Source of the DNA: Vogesella alkaliphila
GTDB lineage: Bacteria > Pseudomonadota > Gammaproteobacteria > Burkholderiales > Chromobacteriaceae
Assembly: GCF_014652475.1 (NCBI RefSeq)
Contig: NZ_BMYW01000001.1
Coordinates: 418,523-482,522, forward strand
Direction: 5' to 3'
DNA length: 64,000 nt
The notes under the pieces are model-generated. The model had not been told where the DNA came from and did not search any database. It saw only the letters and a program-made list of their open reading frames with translations. This document shows positions 53,174-61,998 of the stretch, piece after piece. The first letter of the stretch is position 1; each line of letters starts with the position of its first letter. Both the position numbers and the translations under genes were made by a program.

Positions 53174-53956
53174 ATGCTTGACACCCTCAGCCCCGATGTC
53201 CTGCTCCGCCAGGCACTCGGGGCTTTGTTTTTTCCGCCGCTCAACGGGCTGCTGCTGTTGCTGGCCGGCCTCTACTGGCAGCGACGGGCGCCGGCGGCTG
53301 GTCGCTTGCTGTTGCTGCTGGCGCTGTTCTTGAGCTATCTGCAGGCGACGCCGTGGCTGGCGATGCGGCTTAACGGTGCGCTGGAATCGTCTGCGCCGGC
53401 CACGCTGGCGCAGGTGCGGACCACCGGCGCCATTGTGGTGCTCGGCGGCGGCCAGCGGCCGGCACCGGAGTATGCGGCCAACGTGCCGTCCGGCGACAGC
53501 CTGGCGCGCTTGCGCTATGGCGCCCATCTGGCGCGGGCCAGCGGTCTGCCGTTGCTGCTGACCGGCGGCGCACCCAACGGCGGCGAGGCCGAGGCGGTGG
53601 TGATGGCGCGCGTGCTGCAGCAGGATTACGGCATCACCGCGCGCTGGGTGGAAGCCGCCGCGGAAACCACCGCCGACAACGCGCGCCTGTCTGCCGCGTT
53701 GCTGCGCGGGGCCAAGGTTGGCCGCATCACGCTGGTGACGCAGGCCTGGCACATGCCGCGCGCGTTGGTGTCGTTCCGTGCCGCCGGCTTGCAGGTAGTG
53801 GCGGCGCCGACCGGCTATAGTCGTTATGACGGCATCTGGCTGCAGCACTGGCTGCCGAGCGGGCGCGCGATGCAGGAGGTGTATCAGGCGGAGCGCGAAT
53901 GGCTGGGGCTGCTGTATTATCACTTGCGTTCCCTCATCACAGGATTGACGACATGA
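53174..53956 (+). CDS. YdcF/ElyC-type DUF218 envelope protein
   Basis: 260 residues with two N-terminal membrane helices and a DUF218 domain: AIVVLGGGQRPAPEY, LPLLLTGGAPNGGEAEA, ETTADNARLSAALL and VTQAWHMPRALVSF. ElyC in E. coli affects peptidoglycan or lipid-carrier metabolism at low temperature. The stop overlaps the start of the CinA-like gene. A G-variant 13-mer at 53714 encodes KVGR. Confidence 0.84.
   Translation: MLDTLSPDVLLRQALGALFFPPLNGLLLLLAGLYWQRRAPAAGRLLLLLALFLSYLQATPWLAMRLNGALESSAPATLAQVRTTGAIVVLGGGQRPAPEYAANVPSGDSLARLRYGAHLARASGLPLLLTGGAPNGGEAEAVVMARVLQQDYGITARWVEAAAETTADNARLSAALLRGAKVGRITLVTQAWHMPRALVSFRAAGLQVVAAPTGYSRYDGIWLQHWLPSGRAMQEVYQAEREWLGLLYYHLRSLITGLTT
53714..53726 (+). 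repeat. dispersed 13-mer, G variant
   Basis: Exact copy in the ElyC-like gene reading KVGR. Confidence 0.85.
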
Positions 53957-54711
53957 ATACCGGCGCGCTGATCATCGGAGACGAACTGTTATCCGGCAAA
54001 CGCCAGGACAAGCACATGCCGGCGCTGATCCGCCTGCTGGCGGAACGCGGCATGAAACTGGCCTGGGTCGAGTATCTGGGCGACGATCCGGCGCGCATCG
54101 AGGCGGCGCTGCGGCGCGCCTTCGCCAGCGGCGATCTGGTGTTCAGCTTCGGCGGCATCGGCGCCACGCCGGACGACCATACCCGCGCCTGCGCCGCACG
54201 TGCGCTGGATGAGCCGCTGCAGGTGCATCCCGAGGCCAAGGTGTTGATCGAGGGCCGCTTTGGCGCCGACGCCTATCCGCACCGCATCAACATGGGCACG
54301 CTGCCGGCCAGCGCACGGCTGATCCCCAATCCGGTCAACCAGATGCCGGGCTTTTCCTGTGGTGACGTGCACTTCGTGCCGGGCTTCCCGAATATGGCGT
54401 GGCCGATGGTGGCGTGGGTGCTGGACACGCAGTACCGCGCCCTGTTTTCCGATCATCCGGACGTGGAGCAGGGCTGCATCGCCATCGATGCGCGCGAGGG
54501 CGACCTGATCACGCTGATGCAGGAATTCGTAGCGCGTTACCCGACGCTGCGCTTCTCCAGTCTGCCCAACTTCGGCACCGACGCCATCCCGCAGATGCAC
54601 ATCGAGTTTGGCTTCAGCGGCCAGCCGGCGCTGGTGGCGATCGCGCTGGGCGAGTGGCGCAAGGCGCTGCTGGCCAAGGGCTACGAGGTGCGCGACAAGC
54701 CGGCGGGCTAG
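53953..54711 (+). CDS. CinA-like molybdopterin-binding domain protein
   Basis: 252 residues. The N-terminal MoCF-type domain has ALIIGDELLSGKRQDKH and VFSFGGIGATPDDHTR, as in CinA. The C-terminal nicotinamide-nucleotide amidase domain of full CinA is absent. Members of this stand-alone group are annotated as competence/damage-inducible protein A, but function is uncertain. The ATG at 53953 overlaps the upstream stop. Confidence 0.82.
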   Translation: MNTGALIIGDELLSGKRQDKHMPALIRLLAERGMKLAWVEYLGDDPARIEAALRRAFASGDLVFSFGGIGATPDDHTRACAARALDEPLQVHPEAKVLIEGRFGADAYPHRINMGTLPASARLIPNPVNQMPGFSCGDVHFVPGFPNMAWPMVAWVLDTQYRALFSDHPDVEQGCIAIDAREGDLITLMQEFVARYPTLRFSSLPNFGTDAIPQMHIEFGFSGQPALVAIALGEWRKALLAKGYEVRDKPAG

Positions 54712-54802
54712 CTGCTGCCGTGGCAGCAGGCTAACAGCCGGCGCTGCCGGGACGGATGCCGCGAGGACGGCTTCATTCATCCGTAATCAAGTACCGCAAC
54801 AA

Positions 54803-54850
54803 GACAAAAGGTTGGCCGCAAGCATCACTGCCTGCGGCCAACCTTTTGTC
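54803..54850. terminator. bidirectional terminator made of an inverted 13-mer pair
   Basis: GACAAAAGGTTGGCCGCA (54803-54820) pairs over 18 bases with its inverse (54833-54850). Both 13-mers (54808-54820, 54833-54845) are exact. It lies between the CinA-like gene and the convergent nadC. The flanking AAAA/TTTT are inside the stem ends. Confidence 0.82.
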
Positions 54851-54873
54851 ATTGTGGCGTATGGCGCCAGTGC

Positions 54874-55713
54874 CTAGTTGACGAAGCGCATCGAGAAGTC
54901 GATGGCGCGCACGTCCTTGGTCAGCTTGCCGACGGAAATGCGGTCGACCCCGGTCTCGGCGATGGCGCGCACGCTGTCCAGGTCGACGCCGCCGGAGGCT
55001 TCCAGCTGGGCACGGCCGGCATTGCGGCGCACGGCTTCGCGCATCTCGTCCAGCGACATGTTGTCGAGCAGGATCAGCGGGCAGGCGGCGGCCAGTGCCT
55101 CGTCCAGCTCGGCCAGGTTTTCCACTTCCACCTGCAGCGTCACGTGCGGCGGGGCGATGGCGCGCGCGGCTTTGAGCGCTGCGGTGATGCTGCCGTTGGC
55201 GATGATGTGGTTTTCCTTGATCAGGATGCCATCGTAGAGGCCGACGCGCTGGTTGGCGCCACCGCCGACGGTGACGGCGTACTTCTGCGCCAGGCGCAGG
55301 CCGGGCACCGTCTTGCGGGTGTCGTGGATCACGGCACGGGTGCCGGCGACGGCATCGACGTAGCGGCGCGTTTCGGTGGCGACGCCGGACAGCGTCTGCA
55401 GGAAGTTCAGGCCGCTGCGCTCGGCGGTGAGCAGCGCCTGCGCCGGGCCGCTGATGGTGCACACCACGTCGCCGCTGGCGACGCCGGCACCTTCGGCGAC
55501 GTGCCATTGCACCTTGCAGCGCGCGTCGATCTGGCGATAGCACTCGTCCAGCCACGCCTGGCCGCACAGCACCGCCGTTTCGCGCGCCACGATGCGCGCC
55601 TCGCCCGGCAGGTTCGGGCACAGGGCGGCGGTCCAGTCCTTGTCGCCGATGTCTTCGGCTAGGGCAAGACTGACGGAGTGGGCGATCAGGTGCTGGGCGG
55701 GCAAGGTCGGCAT
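54874..55713 (-). CDS. nadC: quinolinate phosphoribosyltransferase
   Basis: 279 residues from the ATG at 55713; an upstream TTG at 55734 would add seven residues. It makes nicotinate mononucleotide from quinolinate and PRPP. Landmarks are SGLNFLQTLSGVAT, HDTRKTVPGLRLAQKYAV, GGGANQRVGLYDGILIKENHI and EASGGVDL. It is monocistronic. Confidence 0.94.
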   Translation of the reverse strand: MPTLPAQHLIAHSVSLALAEDIGDKDWTAALCPNLPGEARIVARETAVLCGQAWLDECYRQIDARCKVQWHVAEGAGVASGDVVCTISGPAQALLTAERSGLNFLQTLSGVATETRRYVDAVAGTRAVIHDTRKTVPGLRLAQKYAVTVGGGANQRVGLYDGILIKENHIIANGSITAALKAARAIAPPHVTLQVEVENLAELDEALAAACPLILLDNMSLDEMREAVRRNAGRAQLEASGGVDLDSVRAIAETGVDRISVGKLTKDVRAIDFSMRFVN

Positions 55714-55815
55714 GATGGTCTGGGTCCGGGGCAAAGAGCGCGATTTTACCCCGCTTTGGCGTGGCGGTGGGGCGCTCTGCTATGATGCAGTTCTGTCGCC
55801 CGTCCTGATCCGCCG

Positions 55816-56475
55816 ATGAATTTTCCCGAGACGCTTTTTTCCCCGCCGCTGTTGTGGGCCGCCACCGGCCTGATGTTGCTGCTGCTGTCGCTGGCGGCGT
55901 GGCGGGTGCCGTGGCGTACGCTGCCGCACGGCGCGGTCAGCGCCTGGTCGGCGGCCTGCGTGCTGCTGGCCGCGATGTGGCTGGTCAAGGCCGGCCTGCA
56001 GCCGGGGCTGTCGTTTCACCTGCTGGGCGCGGCGATCTTCACCCTGCTGATGGGGCCGGCGCTGGCGCTGCTGGCACTGGCGCTGGTGCTGCTGTTGCAG
56101 GTGGCGGCGGGGCAGCTCGACTGGCTGGCGCTGGGGCTGAATTTCTGCGTCACGCTGTTGCCGGCGGTAGCGGTGACCGCACTGGCGCTGCGCCTGGCGC
56201 AGCGTTATCTGCCGGCGCACCTGTTCGTCTATGTCTTCGTCAACGCCTTTCTCGCCGGCGGGCTGAGCCTCGTTGTCGCCGCCGCCAGCGGCATGGCGCT
56301 GCTGTGGTTGCTGGGGGTGTACGACTGGCCCTACCTGCTGGACAACGCGCTGCCGTTCTATTTCCTGCTGTCGTGGTCGGAGGCGTTTACCAGCGGGCTG
56401 GTGCTGTCGATCATGGTGGTGTACCGGCCGCAGTGGGTACGCAGTTTCGATGACGCGCGCTATCTGGCGCGCTGA
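55816..56475 (+). CDS. CbiM-like membrane protein
   Basis: 219 residues with about six membrane segments. LSFHLLGAAIFTLLMGPALALLALALVLLLQ and the following LGLNF resemble the CbiM/ECF substrate-capture permease group. The N-terminal metal-binding Met-His found in true CbiM is not seen, and there are no partner ATPases, so it is probably one of the stand-alone, uncharacterised members. It is followed by MAPEG at a 16-base distance. Confidence 0.65.
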   Translation: MNFPETLFSPPLLWAATGLMLLLLSLAAWRVPWRTLPHGAVSAWSAACVLLAAMWLVKAGLQPGLSFHLLGAAIFTLLMGPALALLALALVLLLQVAAGQLDWLALGLNFCVTLLPAVAVTALALRLAQRYLPAHLFVYVFVNAFLAGGLSLVVAAASGMALLWLLGVYDWPYLLDNALPFYFLLSWSEAFTSGLVLSIMVVYRPQWVRSFDDARYLAR

Positions 56476-56491
56476 CTGAAAGGAGAGTGTG

Positions 56492-56872
56492 ATGCAGTTT
56501 GCGTTCTGGGCCATCCTGCTGGCCGCGGCGATGCCGCTGCTGTGGGCGGTGCTGGCCAAAAGCGGGCCGGGTTTCGACAATCACCAGCCGCGGCTTTATC
56601 TCGCCGGCCTGCACGGTTGGCGCCAGCGCGCGCAGTGGGCGCAGCAGAATTCCTGGGAGGCGTTCGCGCCGTTTGCCGCCTCCGTCATCGTCGCCTACCT
56701 GATGATGGTGACGCCGCAGCAGCTGGATGCGGCGGCCGCGGTGTTCATCGTGGCGCGCCTCGGCTACGGCGTGTGCTATGTCGCGGACTGGGCCACGCCG
56801 CGCTCGCTGTGCTGGACGGCGGGCTTTGGCGCGGTGGTGTACCTGTTCCTGGCGGCGGCGCATTTGCTGTGA
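56492..56872 (+). CDS. MAPEG family membrane protein
   Basis: 126 residues, four membrane helices, with the bacterial MAPEG pattern (GFDNHQPRLYLAGLHGWRQRAQWAQQNSWEAFAPFAAS.. and FIVARLGYGVCYVADW). The ATG at 56492 lies six bases after AGGAG. The substrate is unknown. Confidence 0.85.
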   Translation: MQFAFWAILLAAAMPLLWAVLAKSGPGFDNHQPRLYLAGLHGWRQRAQWAQQNSWEAFAPFAASVIVAYLMMVTPQQLDAAAAVFIVARLGYGVCYVADWATPRSLCWTAGFGAVVYLFLAAAHLL

Positions 56873-56891
56873 CGCCGTTGCCCAAACGCCA

Positions 56892-56921
56892 TGCGGCCAA
56901 CCTTGGGCAAGGTTGGCCGCA
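56892..56921. repeat. inverted 13-mer pair between MAPEG gene and murB (outward order)
   Basis: An exact inverse copy (56892-56904), GGGC, then an exact forward copy (56909-56921). The outward arrangement leaves ATGCGGCC at both ends of a stem with a short loop. It separates convergent genes. Confidence 0.85.
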
Positions 56922-56945
56922 TGGCATTGGTGCCTGGCTGTTCCT

Positions 56946-57962
56946 TTACAGCATGACCGGTTCGGCTTCCAGCGCCACGCCGTAGCGCGCCAGCACCGTG
57001 TCCTGCACCTTGGCCGCCAGCGCGGCGATCTGCCGGCCGCTGGCGTGGCCGTAGTTGACCAGCACCAGCGCCTGCCTGGCGTGCACGCCGGCGTCGCCGT
57101 CGCGGTAGCCCTTCAGTCCGGCCTGGTCGATCAGCCAGCCGGCCGCCAGCTTCACCTTGCCTTCGCCGGCCGGGTAGTGCGGCAGCGCCGGGAAGCGCGC
57201 CAGCAGCGCGGCGGCCTGCTCGCTGTCGACGATCGGGTTCTTGAAGAAGCTGCCGGCGTTGCCCAGCTGCGCCGGGTCCGGCAGCTTGCTCTGGCGGATG
57301 GCGATCACCGCGCGGCTGACGTCCTGCGCGGTCGGCGTGCCGCTGATGCCCATCGCCTGCAGTTGCTGCGCGATGTCGCCGTAGCCGGTCTTGCTGAGCA
57401 CGTGACGCGACAGGCGGAAGCGTACCGCGGTCACCAGATAGCGGCCGGCGTGCTGCTTGAACACGCTGTCGCGGTAGGCAAAGTGGCAGTCGGCATTGGC
57501 CAGCGTCACCGGTGCGCCGCCATGCTGCAGGTCGGCGCACACCACTTCCGTGATGCAGTCCTTCACTTCCACGCCGTAGGCGCCGATGTTCTGGATCGGG
57601 CTGGCGCCGACGGTGCCGGGGATCAGGCTGAGGTTTTCCAGCCCGCACCAGCCCTGCTGCAGGGTGTGGCAGACGAAGTCGTGCCAGTTTTCGCCGGCGG
57701 CGGCCTCGACGATCACGCTGTCGCCGTCGTCGGCCAGCAGGCGGATGCCTTTGAGCAGGATGCGCACCACGGTGCCGGGGTAGTCTTCGCGCAGCAGCAG
57801 GTTGCTGCCGCCGCCCAGCCACAGCACCGGGCCGTCCAGCTCGGCCAGCAGGGCCGGCAGCTGGTCCAGTTGCTGCAGCTCGGTGTAGCGGCGGGCGCTG
57901 GCGGCAATGCCGAAGGTGTTGAACGCTTGCAGCGAAACGTGCTGCTGGAAGGTGATGGTCAC
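56946..57962 (-). CDS. murB: UDP-N-acetylenolpyruvoylglucosamine reductase
   Basis: 338 residues, the type I MurB length. It reduces the enolpyruvyl group to form UDP-MurNAc. FAD-binding LWLGGGSNLLL, IPGTVGASPIQNIGAYG and the catalytic serine in NAGSFFKNP are present. It starts ten bases after the MATE exporter gene on the same strand. Confidence 0.95.
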   Translation of the reverse strand: MTITFQQHVSLQAFNTFGIAASARRYTELQQLDQLPALLAELDGPVLWLGGGSNLLLREDYPGTVVRILLKGIRLLADDGDSVIVEAAAGENWHDFVCHTLQQGWCGLENLSLIPGTVGASPIQNIGAYGVEVKDCITEVVCADLQHGGAPVTLANADCHFAYRDSVFKQHAGRYLVTAVRFRLSRHVLSKTGYGDIAQQLQAMGISGTPTAQDVSRAVIAIRQSKLPDPAQLGNAGSFFKNPIVDSEQAAALLARFPALPHYPAGEGKVKLAAGWLIDQAGLKGYRDGDAGVHARQALVLVNYGHASGRQIAALAAKVQDTVLARYGVALEAEPVML

Positions 57963-57972
57963 GAAGCGGGCC

Positions 57973-59361
57973 TCACAAGGTTTGACGATGCAGGCGCTGC
58001 CTGCTGATATGGGAAAGGTAGCCGACCAGGGTCAGCCCCGCCACGCTGAGGCTGACCACCAGTGCCGCCCAGAAGCCGTGCACGCCGAGGCGCGGCAGTA
58101 GCCAGTCGGTCAGCCCCAGCACCATGCCCAGCCCGAGGCCGAGGCCCCAGAACGACACGATATGGATCACCATCGGCAGGGTGGTGATCTTGTAGCCGCG
58201 CAGTGCGCCGGAGGCGACCGTCTGCATCGCGTCGGTCAGCTGGTAAAAGGCGGCGAACAGCATCAGCGTGCTGCCCAGCGCCACTACCGCCGGATCCTGG
58301 CTGTACATGGCGATGATCTGGTGGCGGAACAGCAGCACCAGCAGCATGGTCAGCAGCGCGGCGGCGATGCTGAGGGCAATGCCGAGGCCGCTGATCAGCC
58401 GCGCCTGCTGGTAGTCGCCGCTACCGATGCTCTGGCCGACGCGGATGGTCAGCGCGGTGGCGATGCTCTGCGGGATCATGTAGATCAGGCTGGAGAAGTT
58501 CAGTACCGCCTGGTGGCTGGCCACCACCAGGGTGCCCAGTTGCGCGATCAGCAGCGCAATGAAGGAAAACAGGCTGACCTCGACGAAGAACGACAGCCCG
58601 ATTGGCAGCCCCAGCCTCAGCATCGCCGGAAAGCGCGACCATTGTGGCCAGCTGAATTGCTGCGTCAGGCCGTAGCCGGCCAGCGCCCGGTTGCGGGCGA
58701 GGTAGACGAACAGGGTGATGGCGTTGAACCACATCACCACGCCGGTGGCCCAGCCGCAGCCGGCGCCGCCCAGTTGCGGCAGGCCGAACAGGCCGTGGAT
58801 CAGCATGTAGTTGAGCGGAATGTTCAGCAGCAGCGCGATCAGGCTCACCACCATGATCGGGCGCGGGCGGTTGAGGCTGGAGGCAAAGGCGTGCAGCGCA
58901 CGGTGCATCATCGCCGCCGGCATGCCGAAGGCGGCGCCGTCGATGTAGAGCATCACCTTGTCTTCCACCGTGTCCGGCAGGCTCAGCCACTGGCGTAGCA
59001 GCGGCTGGATCGCCAGCATCAGCAGCGCGCCGAGGCAGCCGAGCAGCAGCCCGAACCACAGGCCCTGGCGTGCGGTTTCGCCGATGCCGCGGGTCTCGCC
59101 GGCGCCGAACTGGTGCGACAGGATGGGGTTCAGCGCGCTGACGACACCCATCAGCGTGACATAGGCGGTGACGAAGATGCTGGCGCCCAGCGACACCGCT
59201 GCCAGGTCGTCGGTGCTGACGCGGCCCGCCATCACCGTGTCGACAAAACCGGTCGCGACCTGGGCGATCTGCGCCACCATCATCGGCAGCGCCAGATGGC
59301 TCAGGGTGCGGGTTTCTTCGCGGAGGCGCGGCCAGCCGGCCCGGTCAAGGTGAAACAGCAT
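57973..59361 (-). CDS. MATE family efflux transporter, NorM-like
   Basis: 462 residues with about 12 membrane helices in two MatE halves (LPMMVAQIAQVATGFVDTVMAG.. and ..LRLGLPIGLSFFVEVSLFS). It exports cationic drugs or metabolites with Na+ or H+. The ATG at 59361 (MLFHLDRAGWPRL) is chosen over the TTG at 59382. Confidence 0.88.
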   Translation of the reverse strand: MLFHLDRAGWPRLREETRTLSHLALPMMVAQIAQVATGFVDTVMAGRVSTDDLAAVSLGASIFVTAYVTLMGVVSALNPILSHQFGAGETRGIGETARQGLWFGLLLGCLGALLMLAIQPLLRQWLSLPDTVEDKVMLYIDGAAFGMPAAMMHRALHAFASSLNRPRPIMVVSLIALLLNIPLNYMLIHGLFGLPQLGGAGCGWATGVVMWFNAITLFVYLARNRALAGYGLTQQFSWPQWSRFPAMLRLGLPIGLSFFVEVSLFSFIALLIAQLGTLVVASHQAVLNFSSLIYMIPQSIATALTIRVGQSIGSGDYQQARLISGLGIALSIAAALLTMLLVLLFRHQIIAMYSQDPAVVALGSTLMLFAAFYQLTDAMQTVASGALRGYKITTLPMVIHIVSFWGLGLGLGMVLGLTDWLLPRLGVHGFWAALVVSLSVAGLTLVGYLSHISRQRLHRQTL

Positions 59362-59434
59362 GTGAATCCAGCTCGGGAGCAAACCGCCGATTATAGCCGG
59401 ATCGGGTGCGCGGCGCCCGCGTCGCGCAGCGGGC

Positions 59435-59722
59435 TCAGGCGGCGCCGGGGCGGCGCAGGTGGCAGCTGATGATCAGCGCGTTGCCGAACAGGCGGTTGAT
59501 CTGCAGCGCCTGGTCGACATCGACATCCTGCAGCAGCAGCTTGCCCTGTTGCAGGCTGGCGGCCAGGCCGCGTTCGCTGGCCCAGGCCAGCAGCGTGGTC
59601 AGCTGGCGGGCGCCGGCAGGGTCGCCGAGGTGGATGGCGCGCAGCTCGCCGCGTAGCGCCGGGGTGGAACGGGCAGGGGAGGTGGCAAACTCGGTGTAAC
59701 GGTCTTGTTCGCAGTCGTACAT
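59435..59722 (-). CDS. hypothetical protein, 95 residues
   Basis: I do not recognise the family. The ATG at 59722 has AAGGAAG at a normal distance. The protein starts MYDCEQDRYTEFATSPARS and has a C-terminal half with regular hydrophobic spacing (LTTLLAWASERGLAASLQQGKLLLQDVDVDQALQINRLF). No signal peptide or membrane helix is visible. It is upstream of the MATE exporter on the same strand. Confidence 0.6.
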   Translation of the reverse strand: MYDCEQDRYTEFATSPARSTPALRGELRAIHLGDPAGARQLTTLLAWASERGLAASLQQGKLLLQDVDVDQALQINRLFGNALIISCHLRRPGAA

Positions 59723-60119
59723 GGTCTCGGTCTTCCTTGTCGGTCGCCCGGACTACCCGAGCGACGCTTTAGCAGAGTTGGTTTAACGGCGCCCTGCAAG
59801 TTGTCGATTAACTCGGCGCCATGCGTTTTCACGCGGGGTACGGCTTTGCGGCAGCAGAAAACAAAAAATCCGCTGGCCAGTGGCTGCAGCGGATCGCTTG
59901 ATCTGACGCTTTAGCTGGCATTTGTAACGCGCCCGCAAGCTGATATCAAATCGGCGCAGGGGCAACGTTACGGCAAGGCGGCGGCGCTTGTCAAGCCGCT
60001 GCGGCGTGCGGCCGCCGGCGGTATTGGCAGGCCGCTGGAGCCAGTTTTGCGAATCGCGCTATAATCCGCCGCCTGAACGCGGACTTTGTGTCCTTTTTTT
60101 CTTTTTCTGTGTAGCCCCG
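59723..60119. other. intergenic region upstream of pcnB
   Basis: 397 bases with no supported gene. An 11-base direct repeat GACGCTTTAGC occurs at 59763-59773 and 59905-59915. TATAAT at 60060-60065 is the likely pcnB -10 element, with only a weak -35. No Shine-Dalgarno sequence is obvious before pcnB. Confidence 0.5.
60060..60065 (+). promoter_or_regulatory. candidate -10 element of pcnB
   Basis: A perfect TATAAT about 55 bases before the start. The -35 (near TGGAGC, 60036-60041) is poor, so only the -10 is proposed. Confidence 0.45.
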
Positions 60120-61478
60120 ATGATCCGTAAACTCATCAGTCGAATCTTCGACTTGCCTGCCAGCCTGGCCGGCAACAAGAGCAAGCCGCGTGTGCTTGCC
60201 CTGGCCCAGCACGGCGTACGCCGTGACGCACTCAGCCATGCCGCGCTGCGCGTGGTCTCGCGGCTGCAGGACGCCGGTTTCTCCGCCTTTGTCGTCGGTG
60301 GTGCTGTGCGGGACCTGCTGCTGGGCGTCACGCCCAAGGATTTCGACGTGGCCACCAATGCCACGCCGGAGCAGGTGCACCACCTGTTCCGCCGCTCGCG
60401 CATCATCGGCCGCCGCTTCCGCATCGTGCACGTGATGATGGGTCCGGAAACCATCGAGGTGACCACCTTCCGCGGCGGCGAAGTCGCCAACAAGAACGAA
60501 ACCGGTCGCGTGATGGCGGACAACACCTACGGCAACCAGATCGAGGACGCGCTGCGTCGCGACTTCACCGTCAATGCGTTGTTTTACAACCCAACCGACG
60601 AAACCATCATCGACTATCACCACGGCGTGAAGGACCTGCGCGCGCGGAAGCTGGTGATGATCGGCCAGCCGGCGCGCCGCTACCAGGAAGACCCGGTACG
60701 CATGCTGCGTGCGGTCCGTCTGGCCGCCAAGCTGGATTTCACCATCGACGAGCATACCCGCAAGCCGATTGCGGCCAACGCTGCGCTGCTGCGCAACGAG
60801 CCGCCGGCGCGCCTGTTCGACGAGCTGCTGAAGCTGCTGCACTCCGGCCACGCCTACGCCTGCCTGAAGATGCTGCGCGACGAAGGCCTGTCGCGCGGCA
60901 CCTTCCCGCTGCTGGACGCGGTGATGGACGAGCCGGGCGGCGAAACCTTCCTCAAGAACGCGCTGGCCAATACCGACGAGCGCGTGCGCGCCGACAAGCC
61001 GGTGTCGGTTGGCTTCATGCTGGCGGCGATGCTGTGGGCGCAGGTGCGCAACCGCTGGCAGCAGCGCCTGCAGCAGGGCGAGCGCGACATCGCGGCACTG
61101 GTCGAGGCGATGGCGGAGGTGGAAACGCTGCAGGACAACGACTTTGCCATTCCGAAGCGCTTCTCCGCCACCATGCGCGAGATCTGGTTCCTGCAGCCAC
61201 GCTTCGAGAGCCGTGCCGGGCAGCGCCCGTTCCGCTTCGTCGAGCAGCCGCGCTTCCGCGCCGCCTATGACTTCTTCTGCCTGCGCGCCGATGCCGGCGA
61301 GGTGCCGCGCGAGCTGCAGCAGTGGTGGGAAGACTTCCAGAACGGCGATACCGCCGAGCGCCAGCAGCTGGTCGACGACGCGCGCAACAGCGGTGGCGAA
61401 GCCGCCAACCCGGAACGCAAGAAGCGCCGTCGCCGTCGCAAGCCTGCTGCCGCCGCCGGTGGCGGGGAGCCGGCGTGA
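60120..61478 (+). CDS. pcnB: poly(A) polymerase I
   Basis: 452 residues. The nucleotidyltransferase core has FVVGGAVRDLLLG and the metal pair in KDFDVAT, then the class II domain (RRDFTVNALFYNP, DPVRMLRAVRLAAKLDF). The basic C-terminus (KKRRRRRKPAA) favours poly(A) polymerase over CCA-adding enzyme. It polyadenylates RNA 3' ends for decay. The ATG at 60120 begins MIRKLISRIFDL; the stop overlaps the folK GTG. Confidence 0.92.
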   Translation: MIRKLISRIFDLPASLAGNKSKPRVLALAQHGVRRDALSHAALRVVSRLQDAGFSAFVVGGAVRDLLLGVTPKDFDVATNATPEQVHHLFRRSRIIGRRFRIVHVMMGPETIEVTTFRGGEVANKNETGRVMADNTYGNQIEDALRRDFTVNALFYNPTDETIIDYHHGVKDLRARKLVMIGQPARRYQEDPVRMLRAVRLAAKLDFTIDEHTRKPIAANAALLRNEPPARLFDELLKLLHSGHAYACLKMLRDEGLSRGTFPLLDAVMDEPGGETFLKNALANTDERVRADKPVSVGFMLAAMLWAQVRNRWQQRLQQGERDIAALVEAMAEVETLQDNDFAIPKRFSATMREIWFLQPRFESRAGQRPFRFVEQPRFRAAYDFFCLRADAGEVPRELQQWWEDFQNGDTAERQQLVDDARNSGGEAANPERKKRRRRRKPAAAAGGGEPA

Positions 61479-61960
61479 CCCTCGCGGTGATTGCGCTGGG
61501 CAGCAATCTGGAAAATCCGGTGCACCAGGTGGAAGCGGCGCTGCAAAGGTTGGCCGCATTGCCAGGTACGCGCCTGGTGCGCCGTTCCGCCTGCTACCGC
61601 ACCGCGCCGGTCGGCTACGCCGAGCAACCCGACTTCATCAACGCGGTGTGCGAGGTGGACACCGAACTGGACGCCGAAGCGCTGCTGGCGCAACTGCTGC
61701 AACTGGAGCAGGACTTCGGCCGCGTGCGCAGCTTCCGCAACGCGCCGCGGGTGCTGGATCTCGACCTGCTGCTGATGGACGGCGTCACGCGCGACAGCGA
61801 GTTTTTGACGCTGCCGCACCCGCGCATGCACGAACGCGCCTTCGTGATGCTGCCGCTGGCGGAAATGGCCCCCGAGCGGCAGTTGCCGCAGGGCCGGGTC
61901 GGCGACATCGCGGCCGCGCTCGACGGCAGCGGTGTCAGCCGCCTGCCGCGCAGTCACTAA
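61475..61960 (+). CDS. folK: HPPK, 6-hydroxymethyl-dihydropterin pyrophosphokinase
   Basis: 161 residues from GTG at 61475, overlapping the pcnB stop. It starts VIALGSNLENP, and FGRVRSFRNAPRVLDLDLLLMDG and LPHPRMHERAFVMLPL are the HPPK signatures. It pyrophosphorylates the pterin for folate synthesis. A G-variant 13-mer at 61546 encodes QRLAAL. Confidence 0.93.
   Translation: MTLAVIALGSNLENPVHQVEAALQRLAALPGTRLVRRSACYRTAPVGYAEQPDFINAVCEVDTELDAEALLAQLLQLEQDFGRVRSFRNAPRVLDLDLLLMDGVTRDSEFLTLPHPRMHERAFVMLPLAEMAPERQLPQGRVGDIAAALDGSGVSRLPRSH
61546..61558 (+). repeat. dispersed 13-mer, G variant
   Basis: Exact copy in folK reading QRLAAL. Confidence 0.85.
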
Positions 61961-61998
61961 CCCCGGCAGCAGCGGCTGCCCCTCCGAGGAGTACCTTG

